From Ptiloglossa arizonensis (taxonomy: Eukaryota > Arthropoda > Insecta > Hymenoptera > Colletidae): 64,000 nucleotides of DNA. A program made the position numbers and the translations under genes. This document shows, piece after piece, positions 22,926 to 34,824 of this stretch (its first letter is position 1; each line of letters opens with the position of its first letter). Below the pieces are notes generated by a model, which saw only the letters and a program-made list of their open reading frames with translations, was not told the DNA's origin and did no database searches. The stretch lies in assembly GCF_051014685.1 (NCBI RefSeq), contig NW_027478789.1, forward strand, positions 186,001-250,000, written 5' to 3'.

Positions 22926-23976
22926 AAAACTACACCTACCGTTTGTAATCGGGCGAGTTTCTACTTTCTGATGGCACAGAAATTTTGCGGATTGATGAAT
23001 CCGTTCGCGAGATATGGCAGTTTGGAGGTAAGAAACGCTTGAGAAACTCAAAATATTCGCAGTTCTGATGCTCGAAACGAATGACTAGAACGGCCTAGGG
23101 GAGAAGTACGCATACCGTTGTAATCGGGCTAGTTTCTACTTTCAGATGCAACAGAAATTATGCGGATTGGTCAATCCTTTCGCGAGATATGGCAGTTTGG
23201 ATGTAAGAAACGCTTGAGAAACTCAAAATTTTCGCAGTTCTGATGCGCGACACGAATAACTAGAACGGCCTAGGGGCAAAGTGCGCATACCGTTGTAATC
23301 GGGCGAGTTTCTACTTTCAGATGCAACAGAAATTTTGCGGATTGGTCAATCGGTTCGCGAGATATGGCAGCTTGGAGGTAAGAAACGCTTGAGAAACTCA
23401 AAATTTTCGCAGTTCTGATGCTCGAAACGAATAACTAGAACGGCCTAGGGGAGAAGTACGCCTACCGTTGTAATCGGGCGAGTTTCTACTTTCAGATGCA
23501 ACAGAAATTATGCGGATCGGTCAATCCTTTCGCGAGATATGGCAGTTTGGAGGTAAGAAACGCTTGAGAAACTCAAAATTTTCGCAGTTCTGATGCTCGA
23601 AACGAATAACTAGAACGGCCTAGGGGAAAAGTGCGCAAACCGTTGTAATCGGGCGAGTTTCTACTTTCAGATGCAACAGAAATTTTGCGGATTAGTCAAT
23701 CCGTTCGCGAGATATGGCCGTTTGGATTTAAGAAACGCTTGAGAACCTTAAAATTTTCGCACTTCTGATGCTCGAAACGAATAACCAGAACGGCCTAGGG
23801 GAAAAGTGCGCATACCGTTGTAATCGGGCGAGTTTCTACTTTCAGATGCAACAGAAATTTTGCGGATTGGTCAATCCGTTCGCGAGATGTGGCAGTTTGG
23901 GAGTAAGAAACGCTTGAGAAACTCAAAATTTTGGCAGTTCTGATGCTCGAAACGAATAACTAGAACGGCCTAGGGG
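22926..23976. repeat. Six-monomer HOR L2 M N2 B2 C D, copy 2
   Basis: Repeats copy 1 at 1051 bp offset. A private change is GCGGATCGGTC in B2. D keeps its own tail (TTTTGGCAG, AATAACTAG) and runs into E, so this copy retains the usual D-E junction that copy 1 replaced. Confidence 0.87.
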
Positions 23977-25550
23977 AAAAGTGCGCATATCGTTGTAATC
24001 GGGCGAGTTTCTACTTTCAGATGCAACAGAAATTATGCGGATTGGTCAATCCGTTCGCGAGATATGGCAGTTTGGAGGTAAGAAACGCTTGAGAAACTCA
24101 AAATTTTCGCAGTTCTGATGCTCGAAACGAATGACTAGAACGGCCTAGGGGAAAAGTGCGCATACCGTTGTAATCGGGCGAGTTTCTACTTTCAGATGCA
24201 ACAGAAATTATGCGGATTGGTCAATCCGTTCGCGTGATATGGCCGTTTGGATGTAAGAAACGCTTGAGAAACTCAAAATTTTCGCAGTTCTGATGCTCGA
24301 AACGAATAACTAGAACGGCCTAGGGGAAAAGTGCGCATACCGTTGTAATCGGGCGAGTTTCTACTTTCAGATGCAACAGAAATTTTGCGGATTGGTCAAT
24401 CCGTTCGCGAGATATGGCAGTTTGGATGTAAGGAACGCTTGAGAAACTCAAAATTTTCGCAGTTCTGATGCTCGAAATGAATAACTGGAACGGCCTAGGG
24501 GAAAACTACACCTACCGTTGTAATCGGGAGAGTTTCTACTTTCAGATGCAACAGAAATTTTGCGGATTGGTCAATCGGTTCGCGAGATATGGCAGCTTGG
24601 AGGTAAGAAACGCTTGAGAAACTCAAAATTTTCGCAGTTCTGATGCTCGAAACGAATAACTAGAACGGCCTAGGGGAGAAGTACGCCTACCGTTGTAATC
24701 GGGCGAGTTTCTACTTTCAGATGCAACAGAAATTATGCGGATTGGTCAATCCTTTCGCGAGATATGGCAGTTTGGAGGTAAGAAACGCTTGAGAAACTCA
24801 AAATTTTCGCAGTTCTGATGCTCGAAACGAATAACTAGAACGGCCTAGGGGAAAACTACACCTACCGTTGTAATCGGGCGATTTTCTACTTTCAGATGCA
24901 ACAGAAATTTTGCGGATTGGTCAATCCGTTCGCGAGATATGGCCGTTTGGATTTAAGAAACGCTTGAGAACCTCAAAATTTTCGCACTTCTGATGCTCGA
25001 AACGAATAACCAGAACGGCCTAGGGGAAAAGTGCGCATACCGTTGTAATCGGGCGAGTTTCTACTTTCAGATGCAACAGAAATTTTGCGGATTGGTCAAT
25101 CCGTTCGCGAGATGTGGCAGTTTGGGTGTAAGAAACGCTTGAGAAACTCAAAATTTTTGCAGTTCTGATGCTCGAAACGAATAACTAGAACGGCCTAGGG
25201 GAAAAGTGCGCATATCGTTGTAATCGGGCGAGTTTCTACTTTCAGATGCAACAGAAATTATGCGGATTGGTCAATCCGTTCGCGAGATATGGCAGTTTGG
25301 AGGTAAGAAACGCTTGAGAAACTCAAAATTTTCGCAGTTCTGATGCTCGAAACGAATGACTAGAACGGCCTAGGGGAGAAGTACGCCTACCGTTGTAATC
25401 GGGCGAGTTTCACTTTCAGATGCAACAGAAATTATGCGGATTGGTCAATCCGTTCGCGAGATATGGCAGTTTGGAGGTAGGAAACGCTTGAGAAACTCAA
25501 AATTTTCGCAGTTCTGATGCTCGAAATGAATAACTGGAACGGCCTAGGGG
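23977..25550. repeat. Mixed monomers E G I A2 B2 C D E F/I
   Basis: Nine monomers, 1574 bp. The last one (25377-25550) is 174 bp because it reads GAGTTTCACTTTC, one base short of GAGTTTCTACTTTC. It has an F-type leader (AGAAGTACGCCTACC) but ends AATAACTGG. C at 24852 has the A-type leader AAAACTACACCTACC and GCGATTTTCTAC. Confidence 0.83.
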
Positions 25551-28178
25551 AAAACTACACCTACCGTTGTAATCGGGCGAGTTTCTACTTTCAGATGGCA
25601 CAGAAATTTTGCGGATTGCTCAATCCGTTCGCGAGATATGGCAGTTTGGAGATAAGAAACGCTTGAGAAACTCAAAATTTTCGCAGTTTTGATGCTCGAA
25701 ACGAGTAACTAGAACGGCCTAGGGGAAAAGTACGCATACCGTTGTAATCGGGCGAGTTTCTACTTTCAGATGCAACAGAAATTTTGCGGATTGGTCAATC
25801 CGTTCGCGAGATATGGCTGTTTGGAGGTAAGAAACGCTTGAGAAACTCAAAATTTTCGCAGTTCTGATGCTCGAAACGAATAACTGGAACGGCCTAGGGG
25901 AACACTACACCTACCGTTTGTAATCGGGCGAGTTTCTACTTTCAGATGGCACAGAAATTTTGCGGATTGATGAATCCGTTCGCGAGATATGGCAGTTTGG
26001 AGATAAGAAACGCTTGAGAAACTCAAAATTTTCGCAGTTCTGATGCTCGAAACGAGTAACTAGAACGGCCTAGGGGAAAAGTACGCATACCGTTGTAATC
26101 GGGCGAGTATCTACTTTCAGATGCAACAGAAATTTTGCGGATTGGTCAATCCGTTCGCGAGATATGGCAGTTTGGATGTAAGGAACGCTTGAGAAACTCA
26201 AAATTTTCGCAGCTCTGATGCTCGAAACGTATAACTAGAACCGCCTAGGGGAAAAGTGCGCATACCGTTGTAATCGGGCGAGTTTCTACTTTCAGATGCA
26301 ACAGAAATTTTGCGGATTGATCAATCCGTTCGCGAGATATGGCAGTTTGGAGATAAGAAACGCTTGAGAAACTCAAAATTTTCGCAGTTCTGATGCTCGA
26401 AACGAATGACTAGAACGGCCTAGGGGAGAAGTACGCATACCGTTGTAATCGGGCGAGTTTCTACTTTCAGATGCAACAGAAATTATGCGGATTGGTCAAT
26501 CCGTTCGCGAGATATGGCAGTTTGGATGTAAGAAACGCTTGAGAAACTCAAAATTTTCGCAGTTCTGATGCTCGAAACGAATGACTAGAACGGCCTAGGG
26601 GAGAAGTACGCATACCGTTGTAATCGGGCGAGTTTCTACTTTCAGATGCAACAGAAATTATGCGGATTGGTCAATCCGTTCGCGAGATATGGCAGTTTGG
26701 ATGTAAGAAACGCTTGAGAAACTCAAAATTTTCGCAGTTCTGATGCTCGAAACGAGTAACTAGAACGGCCTAGGGGAAAAGTACGCATACCGTTGTAATC
26801 GGGCGAGTATCTACTTTCAGATGCAACAGAAATTTTGCGGATTGATCAATCCGTTCGCGAGATATGGCAGTTTGGAGATAAGAAACGCTTGAGAAACTCA
26901 AAATTTTCGCAGTTCTGATGCTCGAAACGAATAACTAGAACGGCCTAGGGGAAAACTACACCCACCGTTGTAATCGGGAGAGTTTCTACTTTCAGATGCA
27001 ACAGAAATTTTGCGGATTGGTCAATCCGTTCGCGAGATATGGCAGTTTGGGGGTAAGAAACGCTTGAGAAACTCAAAATTTTCGCAGTTCTGATGCTCGA
27101 AACGAATGACTAGAACGGCCTAGGGGAGAAGAACGCATACCGTTGTAATCGGGCGAGTTTCTACTTTCAGATGCAACAGAAATTATGCGGATTGGTCAAT
27201 CCGTTCGCGAGATATGGCAGTTTGGAGGTAAGAAACGCTTGAGAAACTCAAAATTTTCGCAGTTCTGATGCTCGAAGCGAATAACTGGAACGGCCTAGGG
27301 GAACACTACACCTACCGTTTGTAATCGGCCGAGTTTCTACTTTCAGATGGCACAGAAATTTTGCGGATTGATGAATCCGTTCGCGAGATATGGCAGTTTG
27401 GAGATAAGAAACGCATGAGAAACCCAAAATTTTCGCAGTTCTGATGCTCGAAACGAGTAACTAGAACGGCCTAGGGGAAAAGTACGCATACCGTTGTAAT
27501 CGGGCGAGTTTCTACTTTCAGATGCAACAGAAATTTTGCGGATTGGTCAATCCGTTCGCGAGATATGGCAGTTTGGAGGTAAGAAACGCTTGAGAAACTC
27601 AAAATTTTCGGAGTTCTGATGCTCGACACGAATAACTAGAACGGCCTAGGGGCAAAGTGCGCATACCGTTGTAATCGGGCGAGTTTCTACTTTCAGATGC
27701 AACAGAAATTATGCGGATTGGTCAATCCGTTCGCGAGATATGGCAGTTTGGAGGTAAGAAACGCTTGAGAAACTCAAAATTTTCGCAGTTCTGATGCTCG
27801 AAACGAATAACTGGAACGGCCTAGGGGAAAACTACACCTACCGTTTGTAATCGGCCGAGTTTCTACTTTCAGATGGCACAGAAATTTTGCGGATTGATGA
27901 ATCCGTTCGCGAGATATGGCAGTTTGGAGATAAGATACGCTTGAGAAACCCAAAATTTTCGCAGTTCTGATGCTCGAAACGAGTAACTAGAACGGCCTAG
28001 GGGAAAAGTACGCATACCGTTGTAATCGGGCGAGTTTCTACCTTCAGATGCAACAGAAATTTTGCGGATTGGTCAATCCGTTCGCGAGATATGGCAGTTT
28101 GGAGGTAAGAAACGCTTGAGAAACTCAAAATTTTCGGAGTTCTGATGCTCGACACGAATAACTAGAACGGCCTAGGGG
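25551..28178. repeat. Distinct monomer family with S, T, U, V, W types
   Basis: Fifteen monomers dominated by types not seen earlier: GAGTAACTAG tails, GTACGCATACC leaders, GAGTATCTAC and GATTGATCAATCC (T), CGGCCGAG (V), and TTCGGAGTTC with CTCGACACG (W). K V W at 27127-27652 is repeated at 27653-28178 with a 526 bp offset. S S T U runs 26427-27126. The same S-to-W module reappears at 42884-44109, 44985-46385 and 49010-50235. Confidence 0.85.
26313..26328. other. Perfect 16 bp palindrome CGGATTGATCAATCCG (T-type dyad)
   Basis: The centre GA/TC makes the usual monomer dyad fully self-complementary. The same palindrome is at 26838-26853, 40497-40512, 45396-45411 and 49421-49436, all but the first in T monomers. 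It could form a small cruciform or a symmetric protein site; no function is shown. Confidence 0.85.
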
Positions 28179-31100
28179 CAAAGTGCGCATACCGTTGTAA
28201 TCGGGCGAGTTTCTACTTTCAGATGCAACAGAAATTTTGCGGATTGGTCAATCCTTTCGCGAGATATGGCAGTTTGGAGGTAAGGAACGCTTGAGAAACT
28301 CAAAATTTTCGCAGTTCTGATGCTCGAAATGAATAATTGGAACGGCCTAGGGGAAAACTACACCTACCGTTGTAATCGGGAGAGTTTCTACTTTCAGATG
28401 CAACAGAAATTATGCGGATTGGTCAATCCTTTCGCGAGATATGGCAGTTTGGAGGTAAGAAACGCTTGAGAAACTCAAAATTTTCGCAGTTCTGATGCTC
28501 GAAACGAATAACTAGAACGGCCTAGGGGAAAAGTACGCAAACCGTTGTAATCGGGCGAGTTTCTACTTTCAGATGCAACAGAAATTTTGCGGATTGGTCA
28601 ATCCGTTCGCGAGATATGGCCGTTTGGATTTAAGAAACGCTTGAGAACCTCAAAATTTTCGCACTTCTGATGCTCGAAACGAATAACCAGAACGGCCTAG
28701 GGGAAAAGTGCGCATACCGTTGTAATCGGGCGAGTTTCTACTTTCAGATGCAACAGAATTTTGCGGATTGGTCAATCCGTTCGCGAGATGTGGCAGTTTG
28801 GGAGTAAGAAACGCTTGAGAAACTCAAAATTTTGGCAGTTCTGATGCTCGAAACGAATAACTAGAACGGCCTAGGGGAAAAGTGCGCATATCGTTGTAAT
28901 CGGGCGAGTTTCTACTTTCAGATGCAACAGAAATTATGCGGATTGGTCAATCCGTTCGCGAGATATGGCAGTTTGGAGGTAAGAAACGCTTGAGAAACTC
29001 AAAATTTTCGCAGTTCTGATGCTCGAAACGAATGACTAGAACGGCCTAGGGGAGAAGTACGCCTACCGTTGTAATCGGGCGAGTTTCTACTTTCAGATGC
29101 AACAGAAATTATGCGGATTGGTCAATCCGTTCGCGTGATATGCCGTTTGGATGTAAGAAACGCTTGAGAAACTCAAAATTTTCGCAGTTCTGATGCTCGA
29201 AACGAATAACTAGAACGGCCTAGGGGAAAAGTGCGCATACCGTTGTAATCGGGCGAGTTTCTACTTTCAGATGCAACAGAAATTATGCGGATTGGTCAAT
29301 CCGTTCGCGTGATATGGCCGTTTGGATGTAAGAAACGCTTGAGAAACTCAAAATTTTCGCAGTTCTGATGCTCGAAACGAATAACTAGAACGGCCTAGGG
29401 GAAAAGTGCGCATACCGTTGTAATCGGGCGAGTTTCTACTTTCAGATGCAACAGAAATTTTGCGGATTGGTCAATCCGTTCGCGAGATATGGCAGTTTGG
29501 AGGTAAGGAACGCTTCAGAAACTCCAAATTTTCGCAGTTCTGATGCTCGAAATGAATAACTGGAACGGCCTAGGGGAAAACTACACCTACCGTTGTAATC
29601 GGGAGAGTTTCTACTTTCAGATGCAACAGAAATTTTGCGGGTTGGTCAATCGGTTCGCGAGATATGGCAGCTTGGAGGTAAGAAACGCTTGAGAAACTCA
29701 AAATTTTCGAAGTTCTGATGCTCGAAACGAATAACCAGAACGGCCTAGGGGAAAAGTGCGCATACCGTTGCAATCGGGCGAGTTTCTACTTTCAGATGCA
29801 ACAGAAATTTTGCGGATTGGTCAATCCGTTCGCGAGATGTGGCAGTTTGGAAGTAAGAAACGCTTGAGAAACTCAAAATTTTGGCAGTTCTGATGCTCGA
29901 AACGAATAACTAGAACGGCCTAGGGGAAAAGTGCGCATACCGTTGTAATCGGGCGAGTTTCTACTTTCAGATGCAACAGAAATTTTGCGGATTGGTCAAT
30001 CCGTTCGCGAGATATGGCAGTTTGGAGGTAAGGAACGCTTCAGAAACTCCAAATTTTCGCAGTTCTGATGCTCGAAATGAATAACTGGAACGGCCTAGGG
30101 GAATAGTGCGCATACCGTTGTAATCGGGCGAGTTTCTACTTTCAGATGCAACAGAAATTATGCGGATTGGTCAATCCGTTCGCGTGATATGGCCGTTTGG
30201 ATGTAAGAAACGCTTGAGAAACTCAAAATTTTCGCAGTTCTGATGCTCGAAACGAATAACTAGAACGGCCTAGGGGAAAAGTGCGCATACCGTTGTAATC
30301 GGGCGAGTTTCTACTTTCAGATGCAACAGAAATTTTGCGGATTGGTCAATCCGTTCGCGAGATATGGCAGTTTGGAGGTAAGGAACGCTTCAGAAACTCC
30401 AAATTTTCGCAGTTCTGATGCTCGAAATGAATAACTGGAACGGCCTAGGGGAAAACTACACCTACCGTTGTAATCGGGAGAGTTTCTACTTTCAGATGCA
30501 ACAGAAATTTTGCGGGTTGGTCAATCGGTTCGCGAGATATGGCAGCTTGGAGGTAAGAAACGCTTGAGAAACTCAAAATTTTCGAAGTTCTGATGCTCGA
30601 AACGAATAACTAGAACGGCCTAGCGGAAAACTACACCCACCGTTGTAATCGGGCGAGTTTCTACTTTCAGATGCAACAGAAATTATGCGGATTGGTCAAT
30701 CCGTTCGCGAGATATGGCAGTTTGGAGGTAAGAAACGCTTGAGAAACTCAAAATATTCGCAGTTCTGATGCTCGAAACGAATGACTAGAACGGCCTAGGG
30801 GAGAAGTACGCATACCGTTGTAATCGGGCTAGTTTCTACTTTCAGATGCAACAGAAATTATGCGGATTGGTCAATCCTTTCGCGAGATATGGCAGTTTGG
30901 ATGTAAGAAACGCTTGAGAAACTCAAAATTTTCGCAGTTCTGATGCGCGACACGAATAACTAGAACGGCCTAGGGGCAAAGTGCGCATACCGTTGTAATC
31001 GGGCGAGTTTCTACTTTCAGATGCAACAGAAATTTTGCGGATTGGTCAATCGGTTCGCGAGATATGGCAGCTTGGAGGTAAGAAACGCTTGAGAAACTCA

Positions 31101-31326
31101 AAATTTTCGCAGTTCTGATGCTCGAAACGAATAACTAGAACGGCCTAGGGAAAAAGTGCGCATACCGTTGTAATCGGGCGAGTTTCTACTTTCAGATGCA
31201 ACAGAAATTATGCGGATTGGTCAATCCGTTCGCGTGATATGGCCGTTTGGATGTAAGAAACGCTTGAGAAACTCAAAATTTTCTCAGTTCTGATGCTCGA
31301 AACGAATAACTAGAACGGCCTAGGGG
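28179..31326. repeat. 18-mer HOR unit (3148 bp), copy 1
   Basis: X A/B C D E F G I A2 D I G I A2 B/L M N2 G. The length is 3150 minus two single-base losses, one in F and one in D (CAGAATTTTGCGG instead of CAGAAATTTTGCGG). The I monomers read GAACGCTTCAGAAACTCC. A2 has GCGGGTTGGTC and TTTTCGAAG. X recurs at 31327, exactly 3148 bp on. Confidence 0.88.
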
Positions 31327-33249
31327 AAAAGTGCGCATACCGTTGTAATCGGGCGAGTTTCTACTTTCAGATGCAACAGAAATTTTGCGGATTGGTCAAT
31401 CCTTTCGCGAGATATGGCAGTTTGGAGGTAAGGAACGCTTGAGAAACTCAAAATTTTCGCAGTTCTGATGCTCGAAATGAATAATTGGAACGGCCTAGGG
31501 GAAAACTACACCTACCGTTGTAATCGGGAGAGTTTCTACTTTCAGATGCAACAGAAATTATGCGGATTGGTCAATCCTTTCGCGAGATATGGCAGTTTGG
31601 AGGTAAGAAACGCTTGAGAAACTCAAAATTTTCGCAGTTCTGATGCTCGAAACGAATAACTAGAACGGCCTAGGGGAAAAGTACGCAAACCGTTGTAATC
31701 GGGCGAGTTTCTACTTTCAGATGCAACAGAAATTTTGCGGATTGGTCAATCCGTTCGCGAGATATGGCCGTTTGGATTTAAGAAACGCTTGAGAACCTCA
31801 AAATTTTCGCACTTCTGATGCTCGAAACGAATAACCAGAACGGCCTAGGGGAAAAGTGCGCATACCGTTGTAATCGGGCGAGTTTCTACTTTCAGATGCA
31901 ACAGAATTTTGCGGATTGGTCAATCCGTTCGCGAGATGTGGCAGTTTGGGAGTAAGAAACGCTTGAGAAACTCAAAATTTTGGCAGTTCTGATGCTCGAA
32001 ACGAATAACTAGAACGGCCTAGGGGAAAAGTGCGCATATCGTTGTAATCGGGCGAGTTTCTACTTTCAGATGCAACAGAAATTATGCGGATTGGTCAATC
32101 CGTTCGCGAGATATGGCAGTTTGGAGGTAAGAAACGCTTGAGAAACTCAAAATTTTCGCAGTTCTGATGCTCGAAACGAATGACTAGAACGGCCTAGGGG
32201 AGAAGTACGCCTACCGTTGTAATCGGGCGAGTTTCTACTTTCAGATGCAACAGAAATTATGCGGATTGGTCAATCCGTTCGCGTGATATGCCGTTTGGAT
32301 GTAAGAAACGCTTGAGAAACTCAAAATTTTCGCAGTTCTGATGCTCGAAACGAATAACTAGAACGGCCTAGGGGAAAAGTGCGCATACCGTTGTAATCGG
32401 GCGAGTTTCTACTTTCAGATGCAACAGAAATTATGCGGATTGGTCAATCCGTTCGCGTGATATGGCCGTTTGGATGTAAGAAACGCTTGAGAAACTCAAA
32501 ATTTTCGCAGTTCTGATGCTCGAAACGAATAACTAGAACGGCCTAGGGGAAAAGTGCGCATACCGTTGTAATCGGGCGAGTTTCTACTTTCAGATGCAAC
32601 AGAAATTTTGCGGATTGGTCAATCCGTTCGCGAGATATGGCAGTTTGGAGGTAAGGAACGCTTCAGAAACTCCAAATTTTCGCAGTTCTGATGCTCGAAA
32701 TGAATAACTGGAACGGCCTAGGGGAAAACTACACCTACCGTTGTAATCGGGAGAGTTTCTACTTTCAGATGCAACAGAAATTTTGCGGGTTGGTCAATCG
32801 GTTCGCGAGATATGGCAGCTTGGAGGTAAGAAACGCTTGAGAAACTCAAAATTTTCGAAGTTCTGATGCTCGAAACGAATAACCAGAACGGCCTAGGGGA
32901 AAAGTGCGCATACCGTTGCAATCGGGCGAGTTTCTACTTTCAGATGCAACAGAAATTTTGCGGATTGGTCAATCCGTTCGCGAGATGTGGCAGTTTGGAA
33001 GTAAGAAACGCTTGAGAAACTCAAAATTTTGGCAGTTCTGATGCTCGAAACGAATAACTAGAACGGCCTAGGGGAAAAGTGCGCATACCGTTGTAATCGG
33101 GCGAGTTTCTACTTTCAGATGCAACAGAAATTTTGCGGATTGGTCAATCCGTTCGCGAGATATGGCAGTTTGGAGGTAAGGAACGCTTCAGAAACTCCAA
33201 ATTTTCGCAGTTCTGATGCTCGAAATGAATAACTGGAACGGCCTAGGGG
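31327..33249. repeat. 18-mer HOR unit, copy 2, first eleven monomers
   Basis: X A/B C D E F G I A2 D I, 1923 bp, matching 28179-30101, including the private one-base loss in D and the AATAATTGG tail of X. After I at 33075-33249 the order departs from copy 1, which continues G I A2 while this copy continues A2/L M N2. X here has an AAAAGTGCGC leader instead of CAAAGTGCGC because it follows G, not W. Confidence 0.88.
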
Positions 33250-34824
33250 AAAACTACACCTACCGTTGTAATCGGGAGAGTTTCTACTTTCAGATGCAAC
33301 AGAAATTTTGCGGATTGGTCAATCGGTTCGCGAGATATGGCAGCTTGGAGGTAAGAAACGCTTGAGAAACTCAAAATATTCGCAGTTCTGATGCTCGAAA
33401 CGAATGACTAGAACGGCCTAGGGGAGAAGTACGCATACCGTTGTAATCGGGCTAGTTTCTACTTTCAGATGCAACAGAAATTATGCGGATTGGTCAATCC
33501 TTTCGCGAGATATGGCAGTTTGGATGTAAGAAACGCTTGAGAAACTCAAAATTTTCGCAGTTCTGATGCGCGACACGAATAACTAGAACGGCCTAGGGGC
33601 AAAGTGCGCATACCGTTGTAATCGGGCGAGTTTCTACTTTCAGATGCAACAGAAATTTTGCGGATTGGTCAATCGGTTCGCGAGATATGGCAGCTTGGAG
33701 GTAAGAAACGCTTGAGAAACTCAAAATTTTCGCAGTTCTGATGCTCGAAACGAATAACTAGAACGGCCTAGGGGAGAAGTACGCCTACCGTTGTAATCGG
33801 GCGAGTTTCTACTTTCAGATGCAACAGAAATTATGCGGATTGGTCAATCCTTTCGCGAGATATGGCAGTTTGGAGGTAAGAAACGCTTGAGAAACTCAAA
33901 ATTTTCGCAGTTCTGATGCTCGAAACGTTTAACTAGAACGGCCTAGGGGAAAAGTGCGCATACCGTTGTAATCGGGCGAGTTTCTACTTTCAGATGCAAC
34001 AGAAATTATGCGGATTGGTCAATCCGTTCGCGTGATATGGCCGTTTGGATGTAAGAAACGCTTGAGAAACTCAAAATTTTCGCAGTTCTGATGCTCGAAA
34101 CGAATAACTAGAACGGCCTAGGGGAAAAGTGCGCATACCGTTGTAATCGGGCGAGTTTCTACTTTCAGATGCAACAGAAATTTTGCGGATTGGTCAATCC
34201 GTTCGCGAGATATGGCAGTTTGGAGGTAAGGAACGCTTCAGAAACTCCAAATTTTCGCAGTTCTGATGCTCGAAATGAATAACTGGAACGGCCTAGGGGA
34301 AAACTACACCTACCGTTGTAATCGGGAGAGTTTCTACTTTCAGATGCAACAGAAATTTTGCGGGTTGGTCAATCGGTTCGCGAGATATGGCAGCTTGGAG
34401 GTAAGAAACGCTTGAGAAACTCAAAATTTTCGAAGTTCTGATGCTCGAAACGAATAACTAGAACGGCCTAGCGGAAAACTACACCCACCGTTGTAATCGG
34501 GCGAGTTTCTACTTTCAGATGCAACAGAAATTATGCGGATTGGTCAATCCGTTCGCGAGATATGGCAGTTTGGAGGTAAGAAACGCTTGAGAAACTCAAA
34601 ATATTCGCAGTTCTGATGCTCGAAACGAATGACTAGAACGGCCTAGGGGAGAAGTACGCATACCGTTGTAATCGGGCTAGTTTCTACTTTCAGATGCAAC
34701 AGAAATTATGCGGATTGGTCAATCCTTTCGCGAGATATGGCAGTTTGGATGTAAGAAACGCTTGAGAAACTCAAAATTTTCGCAGTTCTGATGCGCGACA
34801 CGAATAACTAGAACGGCCTAGGGG
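33250..34824. repeat. Mixed monomers A2/L M N2 B2 G I A2 B/L M
   Basis: Nine monomers of 175 bp. A2/L has the A front (GGGAGAG, GGCAGCTTGG) and the L tail (AAATATTCG, GAATGACTAG). B2 ends GAAACGTTTAAC, a marker repeated in B2 at 35885, 37113, 38162, 40960 and 53210. I A2 B/L M also occurs in the 18-mer copy 1 (30277-30976). Confidence 0.84.

Noticed and set aside
29570..29773. 67-codon minus-strand reading frame, also at 32718-32921
   Set aside because: It lies wholly within satellite monomers and exists twice only because the 3148 bp block is duplicated. 175 is not a multiple of 3, so frames change each monomer and short open stretches are expected. No domain or start context supports it.
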